Positions 26,201 to 39,600 of a stretch of DNA of 64,000 bases are shown in pieces. Location: the NCBI GenBank assembly GCA_018398805.1, contig JAGFBZ010000814.1:2350001-2414000 (forward strand), in the 5' to 3' direction. A program made the translations under genes and the position numbers. Source of the stretch: Hirundichthys speculiger. Taxonomy: Eukaryota > Chordata > Actinopteri > Beloniformes > Exocoetidae. Within the stretch, counting starts at the first letter, position 1, and every line of letters starts with the position of its first letter. Below the pieces are notes generated by a model, which worked only from the letters and a program-made list of their open reading frames with translations, had not been told where the DNA came from and searched no databases.

Positions 26201-29200
26201 CTGAAACTTTGCTCCAAACATCAGGCTTTGGGGATTATGTGGTAGTGTCCGAGCTCTGCAGCTCTCCTGCGATCCTGGAAATCTGCGCCGTTTGTTGTCT
26301 GTGGGAAGAATTCAGTTAGCTCATTTTGTGGTTCTTGGTTTATTTGTGCATGTCAGGTTTCAATCCTGGGTATACAGATAAGCAACCTAATCGAAATGTT
26401 GTGCGCTGCAACATTTTACATTTAGGGTTGTTGTGACGAATTGGCACAAAGACACATGCTTCAAACATGCACAGACATCTGTGCATGGTTGTGGAGGGAA
26501 AACTTGCAACTCTCTCATGAAAATGAATATTTTGCCCTCACATATATGCGCACTTGTGGGTATTCAAGCACACCCAAAGCTACACATGTATGATACTTTG
26601 ACTAATTGTTTTTTTTTTTCCATAACAAGCTTAGTCAAAATGGAACTATCTGTATCTAAACTGTCTGTGTTGAATTAAATGGCTTGTTTCTTTGCCAGAT
26701 GTGACTTTCTCCTCTTGATCTGTATTGAATTATTCAGGCAGTTCCGGATCTTCTGTAGCTTTCATCTTGGGCCTGCATCCATTTATAAAAGAGATTCTGT
26801 ACCCAAAGTCGAGCGAGAGACCTTAAGGCTCAGGAGTCATGGGTTCATATTCAGGCTATGGCACGAGAGGCACTGCTTTCATTTAACATGTCCTCTAAAA
26901 TGTCATGACCAAACATGATTTATTTTAACAGCTTAGAGTTAATTTGTGAACACGACATGTTTTTATTTGTCTGAAAGCTAGATCCCTGATTTGGATTGTT
27001 GTCAGTTTCTAAGACCGAGGCTTAAATTCAAAGGCATGTAGATTTTTATGATATGTTAGAATGAAATACACTTTCACAGCTAAACTAAAAGAAGGTGGAC
27101 TTTTAGCTTGAAATGTATTTTTTTTTAAAAAAACTACCACATTTTGTTTTTGCAATCATTATCAAGGGAGCACTTCCAATTTCCTTATTGCAGCACAGTT
27201 TAAAAATACTCTTCTCCGGTTTCTAATTTTGGTGAATAATTGCAGTGTAGCAAGAAATTGACCGAGGTGTCCAGGAAGACTGGAGCAGAGCATGATTTCC
27301 TTTCCATATTGAATTTTTTTTTTGCTTCAAATTATCCTTTTACTGGGGCTCTTAGTGAAGTCGTGGAGTGAAGAGATAAGTCACGCCAATTTATCCCTGT
27401 ATACCAAAATTGGACGATTAAATCTGGTCATTAACTGAGCTGGAAGGCGCAGAGCTGAAGGCAGTGTTTTTATTGATGTGGCAGGAAACAGGAGGGCTGA
27501 CTGCTGCTGCTGAATCTGTAAATCTCACAGACTTTCACAGTCAGCTCCCTCTTTTAAAGGCGCACACAAAGCTTCACACTCTCGATTAAGAACGTACTTA
27601 ATGTCACAAACAGCCCATTAAGCACCATGTGGTAGGAGTGAAGATGATGTGAAACTGAAGGGTGTGTTAATGATGGTAGCCTGTCGCCTGGGCAGGGCCC
27701 TGGCAGGTCTGTGGATCAGACACAGTTGTGTTAGAAATGATGAAATCTGTCTCCTGAAAGTTCAGTTTGCAATATCAGAGGATTTTGTCCTTGTTTGAAT
27801 CTTGAAATATCTTAATTTTTCCCGTATTTATACCAAACTGCAGTTTTCTCAGACTCACCTCAGCTCTAAGCGTGTCCACAGTATACACAAACACACGAAA
27901 GTGGCACATTTCATTTCTCTGGTGTCAAAGGTTTGTGCTTGCCTCACCCAGGCTTCCACCCCAATCTCCTCCCTATTTTGTGCTCTACAAGAATGTCACA
28001 CCATTGCAGTGAAGAAATGCTTTAAACGCATCATCCCCCCAGTGACTTTCTTACTAGTCTTTGTCTTCCCTGAACAAGCCAAACTGTATAATACTCTAAA
28101 GTATTTTGTAAGATAAGACTGGATAAGAAGATCAGAATTGATCATTGCACATGTGCCAACTGCTTGGATCACAGCCATCAAGGAAGATAATGATTTTGTC
28201 CAAATAAAAAAATCCGAACCACTCCTGTAACGAGGTTGCATCCGAACTTCCTTTTGTAATGGCAGGATTATCAGAGCAGACAGATAACTGAAGGTGTCTG
28301 TCTTACATGTGCCTGACAGCCTTTTTTTTTAGTTTTATCCAATGACACTCCTCCTTCTGGCCTGATAAGAGCCCCAGAAGACAACAGATTTGCCAGTAGA
28401 GAATTGGCAAATTCTTAAGGCCTTTGCTACATTTGTTTGGTGTAGAAAAACATAATTTGGATATAGAGGTGTGTGTTGAATGATTTTCAAAATAACAGAC
28501 TAAATCCAAAACCTGATATCCAATTCAGTTTTAACATTAACTTGGAAATCTGTTCAGGTTAGTCTCCAGTTTCTCTCCCAGTTTTGATCCTTCTCTTTTG
28601 TGATTAACTGTGCATTTGAATAAACCTGAATTCTCCCATAGATGTGAAACTGATGTCCTAGATTATTAATTGTGTTTATTAGTGTTCTGAAAGGGCGTTT
28701 GAGTAACATTTCTAGCAATACTGTGGTTTTTCTCTCTACAGGATACTGAGCCACAACAAAATCAGAATTCTGAGAAATGGATCCTTCATTGGACTTAACG
28801 CTTTGGAGAAGCTGTGAGTATCCCATTTCTTACCAACATCTTCCAGGTTTTTACTTCTAAAAATGCTCTGATGTCTTGTTTATTGTTTATATCAGATTAG
28901 TGTAAAGCATCCATGGCGTGAGCTGTTATGTGGCTTGCCTCTGGTCAGGGCCTAGTGTCTGTGAGATTTGAACAGATCTGAGCAGCTCTTTGGGCATCTG
29001 TCCAATCATGGGCTTGTTTCCAGCAGGGAGGATGATACACTCAGACTGGCTATCAGAGTTTTGTTGAAAACTACACATAATTGCTCTTCAGTCCTTCATT
29101 ATTGGGTAAGCCTCACTTTGTAGGACACGATAAGAGAAATCTCTGGCAGGAGGTTTGTGTTGGCAGCTTTGCTTGTAGTTTTCAGACAGTCTGGCCCTCC

Positions 29201-30572
29201 TTCATAGCATAGTAAAATCTCTGATCAGGGTGTGAGACAGGTGATACACAACATCACTTCCTGGGCGAGCTATGAAACTGGTTTCACACAGGCCTTCTTG
29301 TGACACACAGGAAAGGAATCGTAGCTGCAGTGGCTTTGACTGTCTCTTCTGCACTGTTTATAGAAAATGGGGTAAAATCAAGACCATAGACTGGAATTGA
29401 TCTAAGACGATCCTTCCTAGTTGTGTGTATGTGTTATTCGCATAACTTAATCTAGAAGTTGTAATTTTACTGTATGACATATCTTTCAGTCTAATGTTTT
29501 GCTCCTTACAGGCACAACTGTCTCCCTTCATAGATGTGAGACTCTTGCATGTGTTTCCTACCAAAGCCAATTTTTTATAAGGTGTGCTGCTTCACAGTCT
29601 TCCTCTTTCCCTTTCGGCTTTTCCCCTCAGGAATCACCACAGTTAATCACTTGCCTCCATCTAACTCTATCCTCTGTATCCTCTTCTCTCACACCAACTA
29701 ACTTCATGTCTTCGTTCATGACATCCATAAATCTCCGCATTGGTCTTCGACTCGGCCTCCTGACTGGGAATTCCATCTTCATCATCCTTCTACCAATATG
29801 TTCACTATTACTCCTCTGTACATGTCCAAACCATCCCAGTCTGACCTCTCTGACTGTATCTCTAAAGCACGTAACATACGCTGTCCCTCTGATATTCATT
29901 CCTGATCCCATCCATCCTTGTCACCCCTAAAGAGAACCTCAACATTTGAATCTCTGCTTCCTCCAACTCTACCTCCTCTTCCTCAGTGCCAGTCTCTAAA
30001 CTATACAACATCAAATTTTTTCTACTGTATATATTTGTTCCTCTTCTGTTTATATATATATTGTTTATATATTGTTATTTTTCTTTTCTGTAATTTGAGC
30101 TGTGGTAACGCACAAATTTCCCCGTTGTGGGATCAATAAAGTGCTATCTTATCTTATCTTATCTTATCACAGGTCTCACCACCGTCTTTCCTTTTAATTC
30201 GTGCTGAAACTCTTGTCACACGTCACACCTGACACTTTTCTCCACCTGTTTGAACCTGCTTGCTCATGCGTCTTCACCTCTTCTCCACACTCTCCATTGC
30301 TCTGAACTGTTGACCCTAAGCAAGGTTATTATAGTTAACGAAAACAAACCAAAAAACGACACCTAGAATTGAAAAAACATTTTCGTTAACTGAAATAAAA
30401 TAAAAATGAGAGTTTAAAAAAAAAAGATAACTAACTGAAACTGTATTATGTCTTTATAAAACGAACTAAAATGAACTATAATATCAAGAACATCTTTCTT
30501 TTTTGTATTTGTAATTTCTTTTCACATAAACGTTTTGGGATTTATATGAAATTTATTAACTTTGCAACTCTG

Positions 30573-30616
<44 letters not shown>

Positions 30617-33600
30617 AGAGTGATCAGTGATGGCTGCAGGCAAAAGTTGGGAGAAAGCGGCACAGTCCTATCTGGGATTTCTTTGACTATGACTGTTAAC
30701 AAGAAAAATAAGTGCCTTGTTGTAGAAGCAGGTGATGTAATGTGTGAAATACTTCTCAAGTATTCCAAACCCCACAAATCTGAAAGTCCTTTTGAAAAGC
30801 TCACATAAGAAGGCTAACCTGGAGTAGCTGGATAAGCTAGCCTCGCTGCCCTCCGCCCTGGAAAGAGAAGCTGCAGCTGGAGGCCAGTCAGCGTTGGGAA
30901 GGAACCACGAGAAAACTGCAACCATAATGGACTGTTTCCACCGGCGACCAAATAACTGCTGGTCAGTAAATACGCAGGAACACCACAAGCGGGAGGACGC
31001 ATTGGTAAATATGTTTATTGAGACCAGAATGTAAACACGACTATGTGACTCGATAGCCTTCAAAACGTCCAGTGCTTCACTCCAACCAAAATCACAACCC
31101 TAATTTACAAAATAAAACTAAAACTAACCCTGAAACTAATAAAAACTAAACTAAAACTAAGCATTTCAAAAAAATAAAATGAATAAAAACTAGCAAAACT
31201 GCTCTAAAAACTAATTAAAACTAACTGAATTTGAAAAACTAAACTGAAAACTAAATAAAAACTAAAACTAATGAAAAATCCAAAACTATTATAATTCTGA
31301 CCCTAAGTACTTAAAATCCTCCACCTTCTTTATATCTGCACCCTGTAGCCTTACTGTTCCACCTGGGTTCCTCTCATTCACACAAGTGTATTCTGTCCGA
31401 CTGCATCTAACCTTCATTCTTCTCCTTTCCAGGGCATACCTCCACCTCTCTAGCTTTTCCTCCACCTGCTCCCTGCTTTCACTACAGATCACAACATCAC
31501 CTGCAAACATCATGGAGATTCCTGTCAAACCTCATCTGTCAGTCTATCCGTTACCATAACCAAGAAGAAGGGGCTCAGAGCTGATCCTTGATGCAGTCCC
31601 GCCTCCACCTCCTCTGTCACACCTACAACACACTTCTATACTGTCTTCCAGCTCTCATACATGTCCTACACCACTCTATCATACTTCTCTGCTACTCCAG
31701 ACTTCCTGATACAATACCATAGCTTCCTCCCTTGGCACCCTGTCATTTGCTTTCTCAAGGTCTACAAAGACAAAATGCAGCTCCCTCTGACCTTCTCTGT
31801 ACTTCTCCATCTGCATTGTCAAAGCAAAAATTGCATCTGCAGTACCTTTCTTTAACATCTACTGCTTTTCACAGCTGCTCACTTCTGTCTTTAGTCCAAA
31901 TTCCTCTTCTCTTTCCCATAACTTCATTTTGTGGCTCATCAGCTTTATTCCTCTGTAGTTGCCACAACTCTGCACGACTCAGTTGTTCGCAAAAATCGGC
32001 ACCAGCACACTTCTCCATTTCTCAGGCATCCTCTCACTCTCTAAGATCTTGATGAATGTCCTTGTCACCTCTCCTAGACACTTCCATACCTCCACAGGTA
32101 TATCATCAGGACCAACTGTCTTTCTACTCTTCATCCTTTCAGTGTCCCACCTCTTCTTAGCTAATCTCTTTCTTTGTACATATTTCTGCACATCCCCATT
32201 CCACCACCAAGTCCCCTTTCTGCTTTCTCTAACAGATGGCACACTAAATACTCTTTCACCTAATACTCTCACTGATCTCCTTCAAGTTACATCATCTACA
32301 CAAAATGTAGTCCACTTGGGTGCTCCTCCTTCCACTCTTATCAGTCACCCTATGTTCCTGCCTTTTCTAGAAGAAAGTAACCTTCCATCCTTTTTGCAAG
32401 GTCTACCACCATCTGTTCTTCTGCATTCCTATCTTGAATACCAAACCTGCCCATCACGTCCTCATCACCTCTGTTGCCTCCTCCAACAAGCCCGTTGAAG
32501 TGTTCACCAATCACCACTCTTTCATCTCTGGGGGTACTCTCCATCGCTTCATCTACCTCACTCCTGAATTTCTCTTTTTCTTCTAACTTACATCCTACCT
32601 GCAGGGTATAACTACTAACAACATTAAACATCACACCTTCAGTGTTTAGCTTCTGACTCATCACTCTGACACTCTTTTCACCTCCAGAACTTTCCTAACA
32701 AGCTCTTCCTTCAAGATAACTCCAACTCCATTTCTCTTTCCATCCACATCATAATAGAACAGCTTGAACCCTGCTCCAAAGTTTCTAGCCCACTTTTCAT
32801 TAACGCCATGTAGGTCAACAGTGCAGATAACAGTCATTGTTAACACGGGCCTTGACCGATCCGATATGGGGTTCATGGGTCATGTGGTTTGTTAGTTTGG
32901 CATAGGTTTTACATTGGATGCCCTTCTTGACACAACCCTCTGCATTTTTTTCTGGGCTTGGGACTGACTTAAAAACACACCGGCTTGCGACTCCCTGAGA
33001 CTGCAGAGCATCCCAGCAAAGCATTATGAGAACAACACACATGGTGCAGTTTCTATGTGGATACTGTAGTCTGGCAGGCACACTTTTTTTTGGGGGGGGA
33101 GGGTTGTTGGTATGTCAAAGGGATATTACTTCCACATGCCACTTAGAGCTGCCACCCATGAAGCTAACAAGCCTCTCAAAAATGTTGAAAGAAAGAAAAA
33201 TATGGTAATTTGCTTCAGTTGTTAGCTTGTTAGTTCTTACCTACTGGAGCTAACACCAGACGTGCCAGCTGAGAATAAAAGCCAAATTTGCTGAGCTTGC
33301 TGTTTCTTTTTAATTTCTTGCACGAGAACACCAACGGTGAGTAGTTTCAAGGCCAAAACATCAGTTCTCACCTCAACAGTCTGGCACCAAGGATGCAGAG
33401 AGATCTGTTGAGAAGAAGGACACCAGAACAGGATCTTGATTCTAAAACAACTTAGATCACATTTTATATAAAAGTAAAACTAATATATAGGTAACTTGAA
33501 ACATTTTGTGTAAAATGAGATGATGATTTTTTTTTTGTTTTGTTTTTTTTTTAAGTGTGGACAAGACTCCCTGTCATGTTGTAGGGTCAATAGGTCCAGG

Positions 33601-36600
33601 TAACCTGAACTTACCCTCCGTACCTGGAGCAGAGATAAAACCAGTAGGAGGCAACAGGGTGGAGCTTAACTAAAAGACCTTAGAGAAAGACATAGAACAA
33701 ACACATGCTCTTGGTCCACAGCAGAAGAAGTGGGCATCTGGCATAGGGAGTGGACATAAACGTAAATCATGCAGGCCTCATTTCACTCCTCTGCCTCAAC
33801 CTCCGCTGGCTCTCTGACACACAGCGGTGGAGGCCTATTCACTCACTCTGACGTCTTTAACCTTTAATTAAGCCCTGCAAACAGCTTATAATTTACATCT
33901 GAGCTCATGGGAAAATTGCTGTCCGTTGTGAAAAATGCCACATTGAAATTCCCAGTATGCGAAAATTGAGTTTACAGAAAATGTTTAGCAGTGAGCTTTT
34001 TCTCTCTGTTTGCTTTGTGTTCAAACTGGGCGATTTCTGTTTCGTTTCGTCCGTCCAGCCAGCTAAGGCTCTTCAGGCCTTCACGTTGTTCCCAATATGG
34101 TGTCTGCATGTGCTTGTCATTTGCTGGAGTAGTGAACACTTACTCATATTATGTGGTCATTGCTGTAATCAAAGGCCAGCCCACTAGGGCTGAGTAAACA
34201 CACATCAGGGAATTACTCTGCATCTCTGCCCCGACATGACAAGGATAAACAAAGTCGGCTCCACTAACTGTATACACACACACACAGATGCGCACACACT
34301 CACTCATGGACCATCTCTGTTGTGACCGTGGTGTCTACTTTAACTCCTGAGTGTGTTTCCAAGTATGGACAGCTTCTCTTCTTGCTATTCATTTCAAAGG
34401 TGTCTGGTAATTCTCTAAGCGGACACACACTCACGTCCACATGCTCGCATCAGACATCTATTCAGAGTTGAATGCAGTCTGATCTGCTGTAGTTAACAAG
34501 AGAATCCAGGCCACCCTCCTTCAGGCCTGGACCAGACGGTGCAGCAATCTGCACAGTTAGCCCTTTCATTGGGACAAACCTCCTCAAAGCCACTGTGTCC
34601 TTCCAGACCTGCCAAACCACCCAAGTACAGAGGAGCAATTTAGGCTTGTTTGTTTTTGCCTTTTTACTGGACTCCTGTGTTTTTGTAGCTCTCTTAAAAA
34701 AGCTGGCCATCCAACAGCTACATTAGAATCTTGGAATGCCTTCTGTCTTTCCAGCTCTGGGGATGAACACTCCAGCTGAATCATACCTTGCTTCTGTAGC
34801 GGTGACTGCTATGTGCAGAATGAGTCACATTCATATCCCCCATCAGGCCTTTGATACTGTACTTATGTACCTATTTGAGTACCTCCACCTCTGTGCACAC
34901 CCTTTGTGACAGGAGCTCTCACAAGCAGCCTCACTAATGAGCCAAGAACTTTATGAGTTGTGGACAGATCCCAGCAGCCTGTCCTGCACTGATTTGAGGC
35001 AAGGTAATGAGAATAATGAGCAAAGTGGGCCGAGGCAGTTTGGCTCCTCTCCAACTGGGCCCCACTGCACCATAGGACACAGGACAGCCAGGCAGGGCAC
35101 AAGGGGCCCTCATTACCAGGTCTGTTCACCCAACGAGGAGAAAGGGAGGGGGAGCAAAGGGCAGCGCTGATGATGGATGAGGGAGCAGCAGGGCATTGGT
35201 AGTGGACAGGTCTGAGAAGCAGGAGTGAGGCTTGTGGTTAGGACTGTTCAGAAGCTTGAGGTGTTGGCAGCATGATAGGCTTTGTCAACAAGACAGGTCT
35301 GAAATGACCTCCACAGAAAGAATCTGCATAATATGACTCTATGTTCTGCACTAGAGAAAATGGGCAGAAAATTTTGATACAATGATCAAACTATTCTGAC
35401 TGACTCATTTAAATTTCGTGCAAGAGCGAGAAATACTGAGAGAAGTGGTTGTAAATTATGCTTGCAGAGCAACAAGAATTACGGGAAGTTTGCAATGCAA
35501 CCTGCGACCACTAAGCCGCAAGGGGCATGAAAATGGGTTTAGAAAAATGATACAGTGTATGCAATTGTAACATCATGGTTATGAATGTTTTTGGCTTGAT
35601 AGCATCTACTATACAAACAGGGGAGTTTGTAACTCAGTTTCAATGCCCGATTCTCTTTTAAGCCAACCTTGAAATCACCTCTGCCATTCTGAGCAGCTGG
35701 GGTTAGGAAGAGGTCCAACTCAAATAACTTTACCATCTGACACAGGGGAAGTGGAGCTGAGATGACTAAAGATGGTATAGTGGTGGCTGAAGAGCGAGAG
35801 AAAGTGAAGAAGGAGGGATCAAGAAAAGGAAAGCACAATTCAGGAATTTGTCTTATATAAATCTTCGGTTGTTGTCTTTACAAGGACATTGATATTATTT
35901 CCATGCAAGCTAAGCACTTATCTTGATGAGTCAGAACAGAGCAGAGGTGGACAGCCCTATAGCATGTAAAAACAGAAGAATGGTTCTGTCTAGACCAGTC
36001 TGGTTAAGGTAAGGTTCAGACCGTAGCTGCCCACCATGTTGAAAAAAGAAAAGGGCAGCTGTGAAGGCTGGATGTGGGATTCTTCTTTTGCTCTCACAGA
36101 AAAAATGAGCCCTTGCATGTTTTCCTGCACACGCCAAAGAGTGGCTCCTGGTTAGTCATCTAATAAGAGCGCATGACATTAAGGGGTGGAGTAGGTGAGG
36201 AAGGGGTTAAGCGTGTTGGAGAGTGGAAACAGAAAGGGGGTGCTGCTGGAGTTGATAGACTCCAGATGTGTCTTTCAGATAAACTGAAGGAACGGGGTGT
36301 GTTTGTATTGCAAAGCTAGCTCAGTCATGGCTCTGAGGGTTTATTGAAACAGCGAGCAAGCCCCCTCATAAGCCCATTACTAAATTGTACACTTTATATG
36401 CCAGTAACGGTCTCTCACACACTCGTTCGGCAAACTTGATATGGTTTCAATGGCATTTTCTTCTAGAGGAACTTGAGCTTTTTCTGGACTTACTCCCCCC
36501 CTACTTCCGTTTGTGCTCCTTCTCTGCTTTCTTTCTGCATCTCCCTTCTCTCTACTCACTCGGTCAGTCATTGTTCCTCATGTCTTTCAGCCACAACATG

Positions 36601-39600
36601 CTGTAGTCCATCTATAAGCTGAAAATATCTTTTAATTGATACCTTAAAAAGGAAAAAGTTATCCATTGTTTCTATGACTGAATTTAATGCAATGAAACTA
36701 GTAATATTATTTCATGAATTTTATTAAACAGTTCTACTGGAAAACGGAGACTTCAGATGCCATCATAAATAATTTAAAAGAAATTGCTGAAAGAGCTATT
36801 CTATGTTTCATGAAATATGTAAATGTATATGTGATTTGAGTTATTATCATACATTGATGGCCCAACAACAGTTTATAAGCCTGAAACTCTTTAACACCAG
36901 CCAATCAGTTAGAACTGAAGAAGACTTTCGAATGAGAGATGAAACTTCTTCAAGACTCAAGAAAATAAGTCTTATTCGACTTCTGTTCAAGCACTTTAAT
37001 TTCTTTAGGGGTCCACTGAAAGGTCTCATGAAAACTTCTTGGCTCGGCCACTCAAAAAGCCAAAACTGGAGTCAGCAATGGCCCCAGAGAGATCCCACAG
37101 TTTTCCTTGGCAGAGTGACTTCCATCTCCTCTTTCTGCAGAGTATAGAAACATGTAATCAACTCAGAAAATTTTACACTTCAAATAAATGTATGCTGCTA
37201 TTTCTGCACATTCCACGAACAGCCATGGAGTTTGATCCACAATTTATGTCCCTGTCACTCGTGAGCAGAGCTGAAGACCTGTTTGTTATCAGCAGTGAAC
37301 TCTTGGAAAAGAAAAAAAAATTTAACCACGTGTTTACTGGAAAGAGACCACATTTTAGAATAGTTTGTAAATGTATCTGCTGTGTCCTTTTATTTTCAGG
37401 CTGCATGAGGCAGTTGGTTTCATGAGGACAGACTAAAAGTTGATCAGGTGTATCCAATCTGAAAGGAACCAGGAAATATATAAAAAAAATAATAATCTGG
37501 GGAAGGGGCCGTAAAGCAGGAAATTAGTAGAAAAAACAAGATCTCTGCAAATCCTGGTTTCCTGTTTTGGGGGAAGGCGAGGGTGCGCTTGGGGCCTGCG
37601 TTACAGAGCCCCCATTGTGAGCAAGTCTGTTGTTGAGTAGGGAGGTGGGGTCCATACACAGGGACAATTTTCCTTCATTCTGAATCCCCTAACTTACCTG
37701 CCCCTCCCTGCAGGGGAAAGCTAGCTAGTAAAAAAAAGGAGAAAAAGGAAACTGTAAAAATAAACAAGCAAGGGCCCCTGCTAGAGACGCCAACCAGACA
37801 GGATATGACACGCGGCACAAAAATGGTCTCCAGTGACCTCTGTCAGGAACCAAGGTGCCAGTTAATTCTGTGTAGTTTTTTTTCCTCCAACATACCTTTA
37901 ATCCAAAGACATATTTATTTGTCTTCAGCCCAACAGTTATATTGGTCTGCATCAAGAGAGAAGTACAATTAAAGTATAGACATTAGCCCTTTAATGCCAT
38001 GTCTTTCCTTGGAAAAATTCCAGCATCAGGAAATTCTTGATTCCAGTCTGGTGATAATGAGTAGCCATTGCCTGGCTTCAGTCTTTTTCCCAGCTTCCTC
38101 CGGGCCTGAGGCCCAAACAATGTCAGCTCTCCAGTCCCTGCTGCTGTGTTCCTGATAATGGAGCACTCCATGTCTGGAGCACTTTACAGAGATTGTCTTC
38201 ATTATTACCCTCTTGCAGTCTTATAAGCACATCGCTTTTTTCGGGTCTGCATAGGGCCCAGGTGCTCATCCCATATACCCACGGAGAAACGACTCTTCAG
38301 ATTGGGTTGGACCAGCCCCATTGATCAGGAAGGAGTTTCTTTTTTCTTTTTTTTTTTTTTTTGGGGGGTGTGGGGGGGCTTTCTTAATGGCATCCTTTGG
38401 TGTTAGGGCCAACGGCAGCAGACAATGGCCACTTCTTGGTTGGGAGTGAGCTTGAGACTGTGACAATCCAATCATAGAGGCCACATGTGGTGAAGGGAAT
38501 AAAGCACTGCACTCACAAGGTTACAAAGCAGAACTCCCGAAGAAAAGAAGGCCTTGGTTATAATGATAATTTGTCACAGTTAATAAAATGGCTTTTTGAT
38601 GAGATACATGCTGTTACTATAAGGAGGACAATGAAACAATAACAGCGGCAGAAGAGATTTTAAGTGTTCCAGACAATTATTATTTTTTTCATGCTCAGCA
38701 AGCATGAGGCTTTGAAGTATTTCTTGTCTCTGCTATTATCCTCTTAGTCGGTGACAGTAGTTGTCATCAGTGTCAAAGTTATTGAGCTAAGCTGCTGTCA
38801 GAGAAGGCGCTGGATACAAGTCATCGCCTGTCTGTGAGGTGAGGCCTGCTGGGGCTGCAGTTTCCGTAAAGCTGGTAACAAATCAGACATGTGCGGGAGA
38901 TTGGTGAGGGGCAGCAGTCGAGATTTGGCTTTTAATATGGTGATGACAAGAAGTGACATTTGGGCCACAGTAAGGATAAGTGTTTTCGAAGTGCTTCAAG
39001 TCCGCGTTGTCTCTGCTGAGTTCCTCCACATTCCCAGCTTGGTGATAAGAGAGTATATCAGTGGATACAGACTGCTGATACTCTTCAGACCAAAACACAC
39101 ACACATCAATCAGCCTTCTGAGCCAGACGGGAAACAAAGAAGTTTGATTTGTGTTATGTGATTGTATGTACCTTCAGAAAGTTAAGGAATCTATGAGTTT
39201 TACACTGTCTGTATCATCATGTGGCTCTGTCCATGACTCATCGTTATACCTGTGTGAGAACCTGTGTCTGAGTGCTTTTTGTGTGGCATCATGCAGGTTG
39301 TGACTTGGATCATAAAAGGGATGTCTGAAAGTAAAAAAAAAAAAGAAAAAAATATATAATAATGCACATACAGCATTTGTGCACATGTGTGACTGTGTGT
39401 GTGTTCCTAATCATAAATTCATTAATTCAGACCTTACCTATTGACCGTTCATATTTCTGGCTGAGATCACTTACCAAGATACAAAAACACATATTTGTTC
39501 TTTTGTGGAATTAATTAATGAAGAAGAAAACTGTCTTGAGATTTGATAAATCAAAGCTTGAAATTGTTTTTTTGGCAGTCATTGACTCTGGGTCCTCAGT

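Larger units (their letters stand above)
11300..28741 (+). other. adgra2: adgra2 intron 1 (17.4 kb)
   Basis: No coding exon can be supported inside. It holds hairpins (11489-11533, 12009-12034), a short tandem duplication (about 12945-13000), purine-rich sequence (about 13530-13720), an A-run (13819-13840), repeats at 14460-14780, 16440-16620 and about 21388-21455, and (CA)n near 19863-19905. The remaining AT-rich sequence (14900-16300, 17700-21300 and 21500-28700) shows nothing recognisable. Long first introns often hold enhancers, but none can be picked out from a single sequence. Confidence 0.6.
30321..31297 (+). mobile_element. hAT-like DNA element (977 bp) inserted in the LINE, flanked by a 10-bp target duplication
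   Basis: TGACCCTAAG occurs at 30311-30320 and again at 31298-31307. The LINE frame resumes across this junction (YLGS, then TVQSNGECG), so the insert is cleanly defined. Its ends are loosely inverted (aaggttattatag at the left; actattataattc at the right) and are flanked by long runs of imperfect 'aaaactaaaact' units. The centre has an A34 tract (30580-30613) and decayed BED-finger/hAT-type coding pieces. hAT insertions normally give 8 bp, so the 10-bp duplication is unusual, or two bases match by chance. Confidence 0.75.
29585..33005 (-). mobile_element. Decayed non-LTR retrotransposon (LINE), minus strand, with two nested insertions
   Basis: On the minus strand, running from about 33005 down to 29585, pieces of one LINE polyprotein appear in order. 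First is an apurinic-type endonuclease region ([44 protein letters not shown]), split by a frameshift near 32660. Then come reverse transcriptase pieces ([62 protein letters not shown]). Last is the C-terminal part ([19 protein letters not shown]). The catalytic FADD box reads FAGD. With the two inserts removed the LINE is about 2.3 kb, so it is internally deleted as well as frameshifted. The clade is uncertain (RTE-like is my guess). It is not functional. Confidence 0.85.

Noticed and set aside
26840..26890. Second B-box-like string (tgggttcatattc)
   Set aside because: The match to the B-box consensus is incomplete and no A box or SINE body is present.
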